Below, one piece after another: positions 17,785-25,542 of a DNA stretch of 32,288 nucleotides. A program made the translations under genes and the position numbers. The DNA comes from Streptosporangiales bacterium. Lineage in GTDB: Bacteria > Actinomycetota > Actinomycetes > Streptosporangiales > Streptosporangiaceae. The notes under the pieces were generated by a model, which was not told where the DNA came from, did no database searches, and was given only the letters and a program-made list of their open reading frames with translations. Position 1 is the first letter of the stretch. Each line of letters starts with the position of its first letter. The stretch is from assembly GCA_009380095.1 (NCBI GenBank), contig WHSL01000046.1:1-32288 (forward strand). The letters are read 5' to 3'.

Positions 17785-18951
17785 GTGCGGGTCGTGGTGA
17801 TGGGCGCCGGGCTCATCGGCACCTCCATCGCGCTGGCCCTGCGGGCCCGCGACGCCGACGTGCTGCTCACCGACCGCGATCCGGCCAACCTCCGGCTCGC
17901 CACCGACCTCGGCGCCGGCCGTTCCCTCGAGGGTGCGGAGCCGGGCCTCGCCCCCGCCGGCGAGCCGCGTCCCTGGTCCGGCGATGCGCCGGGTCCTGCC
18001 TCCGCCGGTGGGCGGGCGGAGCCGGGGGCCGAGCCGGTCGCGGATCTGGTGGTGATCGCGGTGCCGCCGGCGGCCGTGGCCGCCACGCTGCGCGACGCGC
18101 AGGCGCGCCGTCTTGGCCGGGTCTACACCGACGCCGCGAGCGTGAAGTCCGCCCCGCTGGCCGCCGCGCGCACCCTCGGCTGCGACCTGGGGTCGTACGT
18201 GCCCGGCCACCCGATGGGCGGCAGCGAGCGCTCCGGCCCGGCCGCCGCCCGCGCCGACCTGTTCCTCGGCCGGCCCTGGGCGCTCTGCCCGGCACCGGAG
18301 ACCGCGGAGTCCGCCGTCGAGGCGGTCACCGAGCTGGCCCGCGCGTGCGGCGCCGAGCCCGTACGGCTGTCGCCCGCCGACCACGACCGCGCCGTCGCGC
18401 TCGTCTCGCACGGCCCGCACGTCACCTCCGCCGCGGTGGCCGCCCGGCTCGCCGCGGGCGATCCGGCCGCGCTCCGCCTCTCCGGCCAGGGCGTGCGGGA
18501 CGTGACGCGCATCGCCGCCGGCGACCCGCGGCTGTGGACCGGCATCCTGCGGCACAACGCCGGCCCCGTCGCCGACGTGCTGGACGCGGTGGCGCACGAC
18601 CTCACCGAGGCCGCCGCCGCGCTCCGCAAGCTCGGCGCGGGCGACGACGCCTCCGCCGACACCATGACCGGGCTGCTGCGCCGCGGCAACACCGGGCGGG
18701 ACCGCATCCCCGGCAAGCACGGCGGCCCGTCCCGGGCGTACGCGGTGGTGCCGGTGGTGATCCCCGACGAGCCCGGCGCGCTGGCCCGGCTCTTCGCCGC
18801 CGCCGAGACGGCCGGCGTCAACATCGAGGACGTGCGGCTCGACCACTCGCCGGGGCTTCCGGTGGGTGTCGCGCAGCTGTCCGTACGGCCCCAGGAGGCG
18901 GAGCGGCTGTCCGCCGCCCTCGCCGAGAAGGGCTGGTCCGTCCACGGCTGA
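17785..18951 (+). CDS. tyrA: Prephenate dehydrogenase
   Basis: Oxidative decarboxylation of prephenate to 4-hydroxyphenylpyruvate for tyrosine. 388 residues from GTG 17785, nine bases after GAGGAG; an upstream TTG frame is less likely. NAD-binding GAGLIGTSIALAL is at the N-terminus, the TyrA core is TDAASVKSAPL and GHPMGGSERSG (catalytic His region), and an ACT domain ends the protein (VVPVVIPDEPGALARLFAAAETAGVNIEDV), implying tyrosine feedback. Between the first Rossmann strands (about residues 50-88) there is a Gly/Pro/Glu-rich insertion (EGAEPGLAPAGEPRP...) not usual for the family. Confidence 0.92.
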   Translation: MRVVVMGAGLIGTSIALALRARDADVLLTDRDPANLRLATDLGAGRSLEGAEPGLAPAGEPRPWSGDAPGPASAGGRAEPGAEPVADLVVIAVPPAAVAATLRDAQARRLGRVYTDAASVKSAPLAAARTLGCDLGSYVPGHPMGGSERSGPAAARADLFLGRPWALCPAPETAESAVEAVTELARACGAEPVRLSPADHDRAVALVSHGPHVTSAAVAARLAAGDPAALRLSGQGVRDVTRIAAGDPRLWTGILRHNAGPVADVLDAVAHDLTEAAAALRKLGAGDDASADTMTGLLRRGNTGRDRIPGKHGGPSRAYAVVPVVIPDEPGALARLFAAAETAGVNIEDVRLDHSPGLPVGVAQLSVRPQEAERLSAALAEKGWSVHG

Positions 18952-19055
18952 GTGGGGCGCGGGGCTCGGCGTGCGTCACGTGGCTCAGGATGTCGGTGGA
19001 GACCGGTAACCTCGACGCGGATGGGATGAGAATCCCCGGAGGGAGAGGTAGCCCA

Positions 19056-19751
19056 GTGAACGCGGGTCCCCAGGAACCGACGCTCGTCGTCGCCGTCGAC
19101 GGGCCGTCCGGGTCGGGCAAGTCCAGCACGGCTCGTGGGGTGGCTCGCGCCCTGCGCCTGCGCTATCTCGACACCGGGGCGATGTACCGGGCGATGACGT
19201 GGTGGATGCTCCGGCACGACGTCGACGTGTCCGACCCCGCCGCGGTGGCGGCCCGGGCGGACGAGCCCGTGATCGAGATGACGACGGCCGACCCCGACGC
19301 GCCCGCCGTGTCCGTCGACGGGGTCGACGTGTCCGGCCCGATCCGCACGCGTGAGGTCACCAACGCGGTGAGCGCGGTGAGCGCCGTTCCCGAGGTGCGC
19401 ACCCGGCTCGTCGCCCTCCAGCGGGAGCTGATCGGCGACGGCGGCATCGTCGTCGAGGGCCGTGACATCGGCACCGTGGTGGCGCCCGACGCGCAGGTCA
19501 AGGTGTTCCTGACCGCGAGCCAGCAGGCGCGGGCCCAACGACGGGCCGCGGAGCTCACCGCCGACCCCGCGGCCACCGTGTCCACCACCCGGTCCGAGAT
19601 GGACACCCGGGACCGCCTCGATTCGACCCGCGCCACGTCGCCGCTGCTCAAGGCGGACGACGCCGTCGAGGTCGACTCCACGGAATTCGGCCTTGACGAG
19701 GTCATCGCACAGATCGTCAAGCTCGCCGAGGAACGGGTCGCCGCGCTGTGA
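19056..19751 (+). CDS. cmk: (d)CMP kinase
   Basis: Phosphorylates CMP and dCMP with ATP. 231 residues from GTG 19056, downstream of GGAGGGAGAGG; ATG 19026 would add ten residues of untypical sequence. P-loop [29 protein letters not shown] (CMP contact), [18 protein letters not shown] and [11 protein letters not shown] are all canonical. The LID region is [11 protein letters not shown]-like at its usual place. It overlaps der by 4 nt (GTGA), the common cmk-der pairing. Note that (d)CMP analogues made by the TS-like enzyme at 23975 would need a kinase such as this one. Confidence 0.96.
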   Translation: MNAGPQEPTLVVAVDGPSGSGKSSTARGVARALRLRYLDTGAMYRAMTWWMLRHDVDVSDPAAVAARADEPVIEMTTADPDAPAVSVDGVDVSGPIRTREVTNAVSAVSAVPEVRTRLVALQRELIGDGGIVVEGRDIGTVVAPDAQVKVFLTASQQARAQRRAAELTADPAATVSTTRSEMDTRDRLDSTRATSPLLKADDAVEVDSTEFGLDEVIAQIVKLAEERVAAL

Positions 19752-21181
19752 CCGACTACGAGAACACGGCCCCGCCGGGTGACGGCGAGGGCGGGCACGC
19801 CGAGGGCGGCCCGGCCTTCGACCCCCCGGCCCTGGCCGACGACCTGGACCTGACACCCGCCCCGGTGGTGGCGGTCGTCGGGCGCCCCAACGTGGGCAAG
19901 TCCACCCTGGTCAACCGCATCATCGGCCGCCGCGAGGCGGTCGTGGAGGACGTTCCGGGCGTCACCCGCGACCGGGTCGCGTACGACGCCAACTGGGGCG
20001 GCCGCCGGTTCACCGTGGTCGACACCGGCGGCTGGGAGCCGGCGGCCAGCGGCCTCGCCGGCGCGGTCGCCGACCAGGCCATGCTGGCCGCCGAGACCGC
20101 CGACGTGATCCTCTTCGTGGTGGACGCCAGGGTCGGCGCCACCGATGTCGACGACGCCGCGGTGGAGATCCTGCGCCGCACGAACAAGCCGGTCGTCCTC
20201 ATCGCGAACAAGGTCGACAACCAGCAGCAGGAGCTCGAGGCCTCCGCGCTGTGGAACCTCGGCATCGGCGAGCCGTACCCGGTGAGCGCGCTGCACGGGC
20301 GGGGGAGCGGCGACCTGCTCGACGCGATCCTCGCCGCGCTGCCGGGCGCGCCGCCGGAACAGCTCGGAACGCCTATCGGCCCGCGCCGCGTGGCCCTCCT
20401 CGGGCGGCCCAACGTCGGCAAGTCCAGCCTGCTCAACAAGCTCGCGGGGGAGGAGCGCGTGGTCGTCGACGCCGTCGCCGGCACCACCCGTGACCCGGTC
20501 GACGAGCTGATCGAGCTGGGCGGGCGCACCTGGCGGTTCGTCGACACCGCCGGCATCCGCCGCCGCGTGCACGGCCTCAAGGGCGCCGACTTCTACGCCA
20601 CCATGCGCACCACCGGCGCGCTGGAGCGCTCCGAGGTCGCGGTCGTGCTGCTCGACGTGAGCGAGCCGCTCGCCGAGCAGGACCTGCGGATCATCTCCAT
20701 GGTCGCCGAGTCGGGCCGCGCGCTCGTGCTCGCGTTCAATAAGTGGGACCTGCTCGACGACGAGCGGCGCTACTACCTGGAGCGCGAGATCGATCGCCAG
20801 CTCGCGCGCGTCCGCTGGGCCCCCCGGGTCAACATCTCCGCGCGGACCGGCCGGCACCTCGACCGTTTCGTCCCGGCGCTGGAGACGGCGCTGGAGTCGT
20901 GGGACACGCGGATCTCCACAGGTCGGCTCAACACCTGGCTCAACGAGGTCATCGCCGCCAAGCCCCCGCCCGTCCGCGGCGGCCGCCAGCCCAAGATCCT
21001 CTTCGCCACCCAGGCGAGCACCCGCCCGCCCCGGTTCATCCTCTTCACCACGGGCTTCCTCGAGGACGGCTACCGCCGCTTCCTCGAACGCCGCCTCCGC
21101 GAGGACTTCGGCTTCGAGGGCACGCCCATCCACATCACCATGCGGATCCGGGAAAAGAAGACCCGCCCCGCCCGCCGCTGA
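19748..21181 (+). CDS. der: Ribosome biogenesis GTPase Der (EngA)
   Basis: 477 residues from GTG 19748. Two tandem G domains: first [15 protein letters not shown] with DTGGWE and NKVD; second [15 protein letters not shown] with DTAGIR and NKWD. A C-terminal KH-like domain ([18 protein letters not shown] ... [14 protein letters not shown]) completes the family layout. It acts in 50S subunit maturation. A ~35-residue acidic N-terminal leader is typical of actinobacterial Der. It is the last gene of the core run before tRNA-Pro. Confidence 0.97.
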   Translation: MTDYENTAPPGDGEGGHAEGGPAFDPPALADDLDLTPAPVVAVVGRPNVGKSTLVNRIIGRREAVVEDVPGVTRDRVAYDANWGGRRFTVVDTGGWEPAASGLAGAVADQAMLAAETADVILFVVDARVGATDVDDAAVEILRRTNKPVVLIANKVDNQQQELEASALWNLGIGEPYPVSALHGRGSGDLLDAILAALPGAPPEQLGTPIGPRRVALLGRPNVGKSSLLNKLAGEERVVVDAVAGTTRDPVDELIELGGRTWRFVDTAGIRRRVHGLKGADFYATMRTTGALERSEVAVVLLDVSEPLAEQDLRIISMVAESGRALVLAFNKWDLLDDERRYYLEREIDRQLARVRWAPRVNISARTGRHLDRFVPALETALESWDTRISTGRLNTWLNEVIAAKPPPVRGGRQPKILFATQASTRPPRFILFTTGFLEDGYRRFLERRLREDFGFEGTPIHITMRIREKKTRPARR

Positions 21182-21330
21182 CGCCACAGCGCGCCTCGAT
21201 CAGCCCGCAGGGGGAGGGGCGCCGATCGGCCGAAACGCGGATGCTCCACACCCCGCACGATGCGCGAGGAACGCGGCGACTGCGATAAGGTGGGTCGCGC
21301 ACGCCGAGGAGAGCGATCTCCCCAGCGGGC

Positions 21331-21404
<74 letters not shown>

Positions 21405-21419
21405 CAGCGTAGACGCAGC

Positions 21420-21459
21420 TCAAGGGCCTGATCGTCCATAGGGATGATCAGGCCCTTGA
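21420..21459 (+). terminator. Hairpin after tRNA-Pro
   Basis: Perfect 14-bp stem: TCAAGGGCCTGATC (21420-21433) with GATCAGGCCCTTGA (21446-21459) and a 12-nt loop, followed by TCGTTT. Placed 15 nt after the tRNA, it is a likely terminator. Confidence 0.7.
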
Positions 21460-21791
21460 TCGTTTGACCGCACCATGACCGCAAGACGGGACGTCAGCTG
21501 GTGACATAGAACAACCCTGATTGATAGGTCAGCACGCGGGCGGGGCGCCAAGTTTGCGGTTTTGAACATCCCAGGCAACCAGGGGTCGGAGCCCGGCCCC
21601 GGATACCCAGCGACGTCTCGGCGCCCAGCGCCTATGCCGACCTTGCAGCCAGTGGCCTTGCGACGCCCACTTGGCCGTCTCGCACCGGAACAGGCAGCCC
21701 ACCCAGGGAGGGATGGAGGAGGCTGTGTCCGCTGCGGACGTGCCGACATACCCTCCCGGCCGTGACGGCCCGGCCTTTCAGTGGCCACGAT
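21460..21791. other. Non-coding stretch, no gene recognised
   Basis: Both strands were read; open frames here have no recognisable domain or consistent codon pattern. Base composition is less GC-skewed than the core genes. It looks like decayed insert DNA at the edge of the accessory block. Confidence 0.5.
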
Positions 21792-21936
21792 GTCGCCTAT
21801 CTGACGTTCACCGGCTCGGGATGGGGTGTCTCCCGACGACGGCATCACGCTCGACGCGGCCGCATTACCGGGAAGCATCCAGGCCCTGCGCGACCGCAGT
21901 TACACCTTCACCACACTCGACGCCCTGCTCTCCTGA
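21792..21936 (+). pseudogene. Relic of a polysaccharide deacetylase (NodB-like)
   Basis: One frame gives VAYLTFTGSGWGV, like the NodB start VAYLTFDDGP. A neighbouring frame then gives DDGITLDAAALPGSIQALRDR and SYTFTTLDALLS before a stop, like the family's C-terminal 'LP.I...L...GY.F.TLD.LL'. Most of the ~200-residue domain is missing and the two pieces are out of frame. Confidence 0.45.
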
Positions 21937-22036
21937 CGCGATGACCGGAGGTCCCTGTGGCCGGGGACGTCGGCGTCCCCTCTGGGGTGGGACCCGTATC
22001 AGGGTGAAGGCGTCCCCTCATGAAGGGAGGTTGGTC

Positions 22037-22440
22037 ATGAGGATCGTTGTCGGAGTCGACCGGTCGGCCGAGAGCCGGTCGGCCATGATGTGAGCAACGC
22101 CGAGGAGGCGTTGCGGCACGGCCATGGGGTTGAGCTGGTGCATGCCGACTTCGTGTGGCACCGCGGCGGCACGTTGAGCCAGGCGGCCAGAGCGCAGATC
22201 CAGGCCGATGAGCGGGCGATGCTGGAGGCCGCCGCCGAGGCGGTGGGCAAGACCGGGGTCCCGGTGACGACCTACTCCGCCCCGGGTGAGCCGGCGGATG
22301 TGCTGCTGGAGTGCGCCCGAGGTGCGGCGATGCTGGTTCATCCGAGGACGACCGACCTACAGCGGGGCATCAGGTCAACGAACTCACGTACCGGGCGCCG
22401 TGCCCGGACCGCGACCACCACGGCCTGTCAGGTGGGGCCT
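22037..22440 (+). pseudogene. Decayed universal stress protein (UspA family)
   Basis: A good start (GGGAGG before ATG 22037) gives MRIVVGVDRSAESRSAMM and then a TGA at 22091. In the next frame the protein resumes: EEALRHGHGVELVHADFVWH ... AAAEAVGKTGVPVTTYSAPGEPADVLLECARGAAMLV. The usual G-rich ATP loop is missing, and a third frame gives HQVNELTYRAPCP, resembling the UspA end. At least two frame breaks plus a lost nucleotide-binding loop mean it is not functional. GGGGAC/GTCCCC inverted hexamers about 70 nt upstream may be remains of its promoter region. Confidence 0.7.
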
Positions 22441-22457
22441 CTTCGAACAGATGCGAC

Positions 22458-22619
22458 CTAGTGTCCTGTGGACGGGCGGGGACTGGAAACGGAGCAACCC
22501 GGCCACGGTCACTGAGGCGGCGCAACCGATCGGGAAACCGACGGCCATGAAGACCCCAGGACCTACCGCCGCGAACCGCCACCGCGCCAGTCCCCGACCC
22601 TACAGGCGGAGAACACTAG
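22458..22619. mobile_element. MITE-like 162-bp element with CTAG ends
   Basis: Outer ends CTAGTGT (22458-22464) and ACACTAG (22613-22619) are inverted. Inner GGGGACTGG (22478-22486) and CCAGTCCCC (22587-22595) are a second inverted pair. CTAG at both ends could also be a target duplication. No open frame inside. The right end contains the stop codon of the leftward Nudix gene (22616-22618), so insertion may have reset that gene's C-terminus. Confidence 0.45.
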
Positions 22620-23080
22620 CCGATGTGGGGGGTGGCGTTGTGGGTGGCGTGGTGGATGCGAAGGTGGACGGTGGGGTGGATGTCGTAGGTATGCAGGTTC
22701 TCAAGGGGGATGTATTCGAGCTCGGTGGACTCGTGGGATAGGCGGAGGTGGCCGCCGGTGGTGCGGGTGTGGAAGACGACGGTGAATTCTTGGCGGACTT
22801 CGCCGTCGTCGTAGGCGAGGCGGTGGTCGGGGTCGGTGTAGATGCCGGCGATCGTGGTGGGTTCGACGTGGAGGCCGGTTTCTTCGAGGACTTCGCGTCG
22901 TAGGCAGTCGGCGATGGTCTCGCCGATGTGCATCTTTCCGCCGGGTAGTGACCATCGTCCGGAGTCGGCGCGGCGTTGCAGGAGGATGGCGCCGGACTCG
23001 TCGCGGATGATGGCGGCGGCGCAGGGCGGCATGGTGTTGGCGGGCGGGGCGTTGGGGTCGCGGTAGTGGTCGCGCCGCAC
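22616..23080 (-). CDS. Nudix hydrolase, linked to XRE regulator
   Basis: 154 residues from GTG 23080, two bases after the stop of the XRE gene and preceded by AGGAAGG, so the pair is an operon. The Nudix box is perfect: G-x5-E-x7-REVLEETGL beginning at PGGKMHIGE. AAAIIRDESGAILLQRR and GRWSLPGG in front are typical of MutT/NTP-pyrophosphatase-like members. It probably hydrolyses a nucleoside di- or triphosphate derivative. Given the divergent TS-like/NDP-kinase genes, the natural guess is a modified pyrimidine nucleotide, but that is inference. The His/Thr-rich C-terminal end (TVHLRIHHATHNATPHIG) overlaps a MITE-like repeat. Confidence 0.9.
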   Translation of the reverse strand: MRRDHYRDPNAPPANTMPPCAAAIIRDESGAILLQRRADSGRWSLPGGKMHIGETIADCLRREVLEETGLHVEPTTIAGIYTDPDHRLAYDDGEVRQEFTVVFHTRTTGGHLRLSHESTELEYIPLENLHTYDIHPTVHLRIHHATHNATPHIG

Positions 23081-23082
23081 GG

Positions 23083-23817
23083 TTAGTCGCCTTCCTGTGG
23101 GTGGCAGGTGGCCCAGACGTCTTCGAACTCCAGGGCGAAGGTTTCGAAGAGCCCGTGCGGGCTGTGTTTGCGGAGGTGGAGGGCTGGGTGTTCGTAGCCG
23201 CGGCGGCGGATCATATACGGGGTGACGATCATTTGGTCGTCGGCGCGGACGATGGTGTTGTAGAGGTGGCTGCGGTGCAGCCCGAGCTGGACGGTGGGCA
23301 GCCGCCAGATGTGTTGTCCGCGTCCGAGGGCGTCTTTGACGCGACCGCGGAAGGTTCCGCCGAGCTGCTCGAGGGCATCTCGTTCGTCGACATGGTCGCA
23401 GTCGGGGTCGATCAGCGCGACACGTACCTGGACGTGGTGTTCGGTGATGCTGGACGGCAGGCGGGGGTCGCATTCCCAGAGCCAGTGCCCGGTGTAGGCG
23501 AGTACGTCGATGCGTTCGCGGGCGCCGAGCAGGAGCGCCGCCCAAAGTTCCGTGGGGACGTTGGAGCGTCGGCCCCACGCCGCTGCGATCTCCACCGCGG
23601 CCGACGCGGTCGGGGCGAGGTCGGGGCGGGCCTGCGGCCACAGGTCCTGCTCTGTCGCCGAGAGGTAGGTGGCGGCGGCCATCCGGTTGCGGCGGTGGGG
23701 GAGACGTCCGGCCATCCAGCGGCTGACCGTCTTGGCGTCCACGCCGCATGACCTGCCCAGCTCGGCCGCGCTGACACCAGCGGCGATCATCGCCGTACGC
23801 AGCCGCTCGTTCGCCAT
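23083..23817 (-). CDS. XRE-type HTH regulator with large C-terminal sensor-like domain
   Basis: 244 residues from ATG 23817. An N-terminal helix-turn-helix (RLRTAMIAAGVSAAELGRSC, then VDAKTVSRWMAGRLPHRRN) covers residues ~5-45. The C-terminal ~170 residues (WAALLLGARERIDVLAYTGHWLWE ... LYNTIVRADDQMIVTPYMI ... GLFETFALEFEDVW) resemble the DUF5919-type module of actinobacterial XRE proteins, with a phospholipase-D-like strand/helix pattern. It is likely a ligand-responsive repressor controlling itself, the Nudix gene and the divergent four-gene operon; direct repeats at 23821-23893 are candidate operators. The ligand is unknown. Confidence 0.8.
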   Translation of the reverse strand: MANERLRTAMIAAGVSAAELGRSCGVDAKTVSRWMAGRLPHRRNRMAAATYLSATEQDLWPQARPDLAPTASAAVEIAAAWGRRSNVPTELWAALLLGARERIDVLAYTGHWLWECDPRLPSSITEHHVQVRVALIDPDCDHVDERDALEQLGGTFRGRVKDALGRGQHIWRLPTVQLGLHRSHLYNTIVRADDQMIVTPYMIRRRGYEHPALHLRKHSPHGLFETFALEFEDVWATCHPQEGD

Positions 23818-23820
23818 GGT

Positions 23821-23893
23821 GACGTCCTACCAAAGCCGGGACGTCCCGTGAAGCGTCCCGCAGGACGTTTCCGCGTCCCGTAGTGCGGCGGGA
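23821..23893. promoter_or_regulatory. Repeat-rich divergent control region (candidate XRE operators)
   Basis: CGTCCCG occurs at 23842-23848, 23854-23860 and 23874-23880 and, partly inverted, as GCGGGAC at 23887-23893. A perfect palindrome GGGACGTCCC lies at 23838-23847 and GACGTC at 23821-23826. All are in the 157-nt gap between the divergent XRE gene and the TS-like gene, where a shared operator is expected. Confidence 0.55.
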
Positions 23894-23974
23894 CTGTAGG
23901 CGACGTCAGCGTCGCCCGGGATTCCGCCCGCTGGACATCTCCGGCAGGTGGTGACCTGCGCAGGGAGGTCGTTC

Positions 23975-24988
23975 ATGCTCACGCCGGAGGCGTTCCCCGA
24001 CTTCACCTCCGCCTATGTCGCCGTACTGCGGCATGTGTACGCCTGCTACGAACACCAGTCTGCCCCGCGGGGCAACGCGTCGCGGGAGTGCCTGGGGGTC
24101 ACCTTTCGGTTGACGGATCCGCGTGAGCGACAGCTGTGGCTGCGTACGCGGCGGCAGAAGCTGCCGTTCCATATCGCCGAGACCCTCTGGTACCTGGCCG
24201 CGCGCGACGACCTGGAGATGATCGGGCACTATGCGCCGGGGCTGGCCAAGCACTCCGTCGACGGGCAGCGGCTGACGGGGACCGCGTACGGGCCGAAGCT
24301 CTTCGGGCCCGGCGCGGACGGGGTGAGCCAGTGGGGGAGGGTGATCGCCCTGCTGGCGAGTGAGGAAGGCACCAAGCGGGCCGTGCTGACGATGTTCCGG
24401 CCGGAGGAACTGGTGGAGTCGTGGGCCAACCCGGACGTCTCCTGCACCCTCGGCCTGCAGTTTGCCCTGCGCGACGGCGTGCTGCACGCCGCCGCCTTCA
24501 TGCGCGGCAACGACGCGTGGCGGGGCCTGGCGGGAGATGTTTTCGCGTTCACCGTGATGCAGGAGATCGCGGCCGCCGAGCTCGGGGCACGACTGGGGCA
24601 CTACACGCATCACGTGACTTCGATGCACATCAACGACGCCGACCTCGGGGGCGTCGTACGGCTCCTCGATGAGGTCGTCGAGCCGCCTCCTACACTGCCG
24701 GCGGCGCGGGTGCTGGTGATGCCGTCGAGGCCATGGCCCCAGATCCGGGCCGTTCTCCGCGAGGAGGAGGCGCTGCGGACCGGCCGCGTCTCGCATACGC
24801 CGCACAGCATCAATCAGCTCGGGCTGGATCCGTACTGGCAGCAGTGGCTGCTTAACCTCCAGGCCTACCAGGAGATCCGCACCGCGGATCGGGTCCACGT
24901 CGCTACCTGGGCTGCCCTGTCCCCGCAATACCGCTGGGCGCTCGCGGCGCGGTGGCCAGGCCAGGTGCCGGCCGGGGACGTGCTGTGA
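23975..24988 (+). CDS. Thymidylate synthase-fold enzyme, predicted (d)CMP hydroxymethylase-like
   Basis: 337 residues from ATG 23975 (GGAGG at 23964-23968). The ThyA fold is recognisable: Glu69 in IAETLWYL, Tyr105 in GTAYGPK, QWGRVIALL, catalytic Cys157 in DVSCTLGLQF, Arg177 and Asp180 in MRGND, His218 in SMHIN. Spacings from Cys to Arg, Asp and His equal those of E. coli ThyA (C146, R166, D169, H207). The uracil-selecting Asn177 of ThyA falls on Asp188 here (GLAGD). That swap is the known mark of T4 dCMP hydroxymethylase and of CMP hydroxymethylases such as MilA. ThyA Tyr209 is Asn220. A ~75-residue C-terminal extension follows. I predict 5-hydroxymethylation (or methylation) of a cytidylate with CH2-folate. 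First gene of a four-gene overlapping operon. A deviant dUMP enzyme is the alternative. Confidence 0.72.
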   Translation: MLTPEAFPDFTSAYVAVLRHVYACYEHQSAPRGNASRECLGVTFRLTDPRERQLWLRTRRQKLPFHIAETLWYLAARDDLEMIGHYAPGLAKHSVDGQRLTGTAYGPKLFGPGADGVSQWGRVIALLASEEGTKRAVLTMFRPEELVESWANPDVSCTLGLQFALRDGVLHAAAFMRGNDAWRGLAGDVFAFTVMQEIAAAELGARLGHYTHHVTSMHINDADLGGVVRLLDEVVEPPPTLPAARVLVMPSRPWPQIRAVLREEEALRTGRVSHTPHSINQLGLDPYWQQWLLNLQAYQEIRTADRVHVATWAALSPQYRWALAARWPGQVPAGDVL

Positions 24989-25542
24989 CCGAGGTGGATT
25001 GGTCGCGCTGGACGGTGATCTTGTGCAAGCCGGACTGCGCCGAGCGCGGACTCATCGAGGTGGTCCTGGAACGGATCGCCGAACACGTCACCCTCACCAC
25101 TAGGCGTGAGCTGCACGCGAGTGAGCAACAGATCCTGGCGCACTACGCCGACATGGTCGCAATGGACGCCTTCTTTCCCTTTGACACCGCTGCTGCTCTG
25201 CGCCGCCGCTACGTGGGCGCCTTGGTCACTGTGGCCCTCGGCTACGGCCCAGATGCCGCCGCCCGCGTACGAGCGCAGCTTGGGCACTACAACCCGGCGA
25301 TGGCACCGCTCGGCAGCATCCGGGGCGACTTCGGCACCGACAGCCACCTCCGGGCGCGGGCCGAGGACAGGTTCATCGACAACCTGATCCACACCTCCGA
25401 TGACCCGCCCGGTGCCGAACGCGAGTTCGCGATCTGGTTCGGGCCTGCCGCACAGCATCTGCTCACACCGCCCTCCTCCGATCCCTCAGGAGCCGAAGAT
25501 GCCACGAACGCTTCCGCTGATCACCGAGCAGGAACGCCGTGA
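24985..25542 (+). CDS. Nucleoside-diphosphate kinase homologue
   Basis: 185 residues from GTG 24985, overlapping the TS-like stop as GTGA. NDP kinase residues are kept: Lys15 in CKPD, Arg113 in GSIRGDFG, and the phosphohistidine His136 in NLIHTSDD; AEREFAIWF ends the fold. It is longer than usual (~140-150) through an insert around residues 60-95 and a ~30-residue tail that reads into the next gene. Sequence is clearly divergent from housekeeping Ndk, which presumably exists elsewhere. In context it would convert the diphosphate of the TS-like enzyme's product to the triphosphate. Its 3' end overlaps the radical SAM gene by 44 nt. Confidence 0.85.
   Translation: MTEVDWSRWTVILCKPDCAERGLIEVVLERIAEHVTLTTRRELHASEQQILAHYADMVAMDAFFPFDTAAALRRRYVGALVTVALGYGPDAAARVRAQLGHYNPAMAPLGSIRGDFGTDSHLRARAEDRFIDNLIHTSDDPPGAEREFAIWFGPAAQHLLTPPSSDPSGAEDATNASADHRAGTP

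Noticed and set aside
19163-21187. 674-codon leftward frame opposite cmk and der
   Set aside because: No recognisable domain and exact overlap with two conserved genes in the other direction.
21960-21985. DosR/DevR-like box (GGGGAC...GTCCCC) before the UspA relic
   Set aside because: The spacer is 6 nt rather than that of the known 20-bp DevR palindrome, and the downstream gene is dead.
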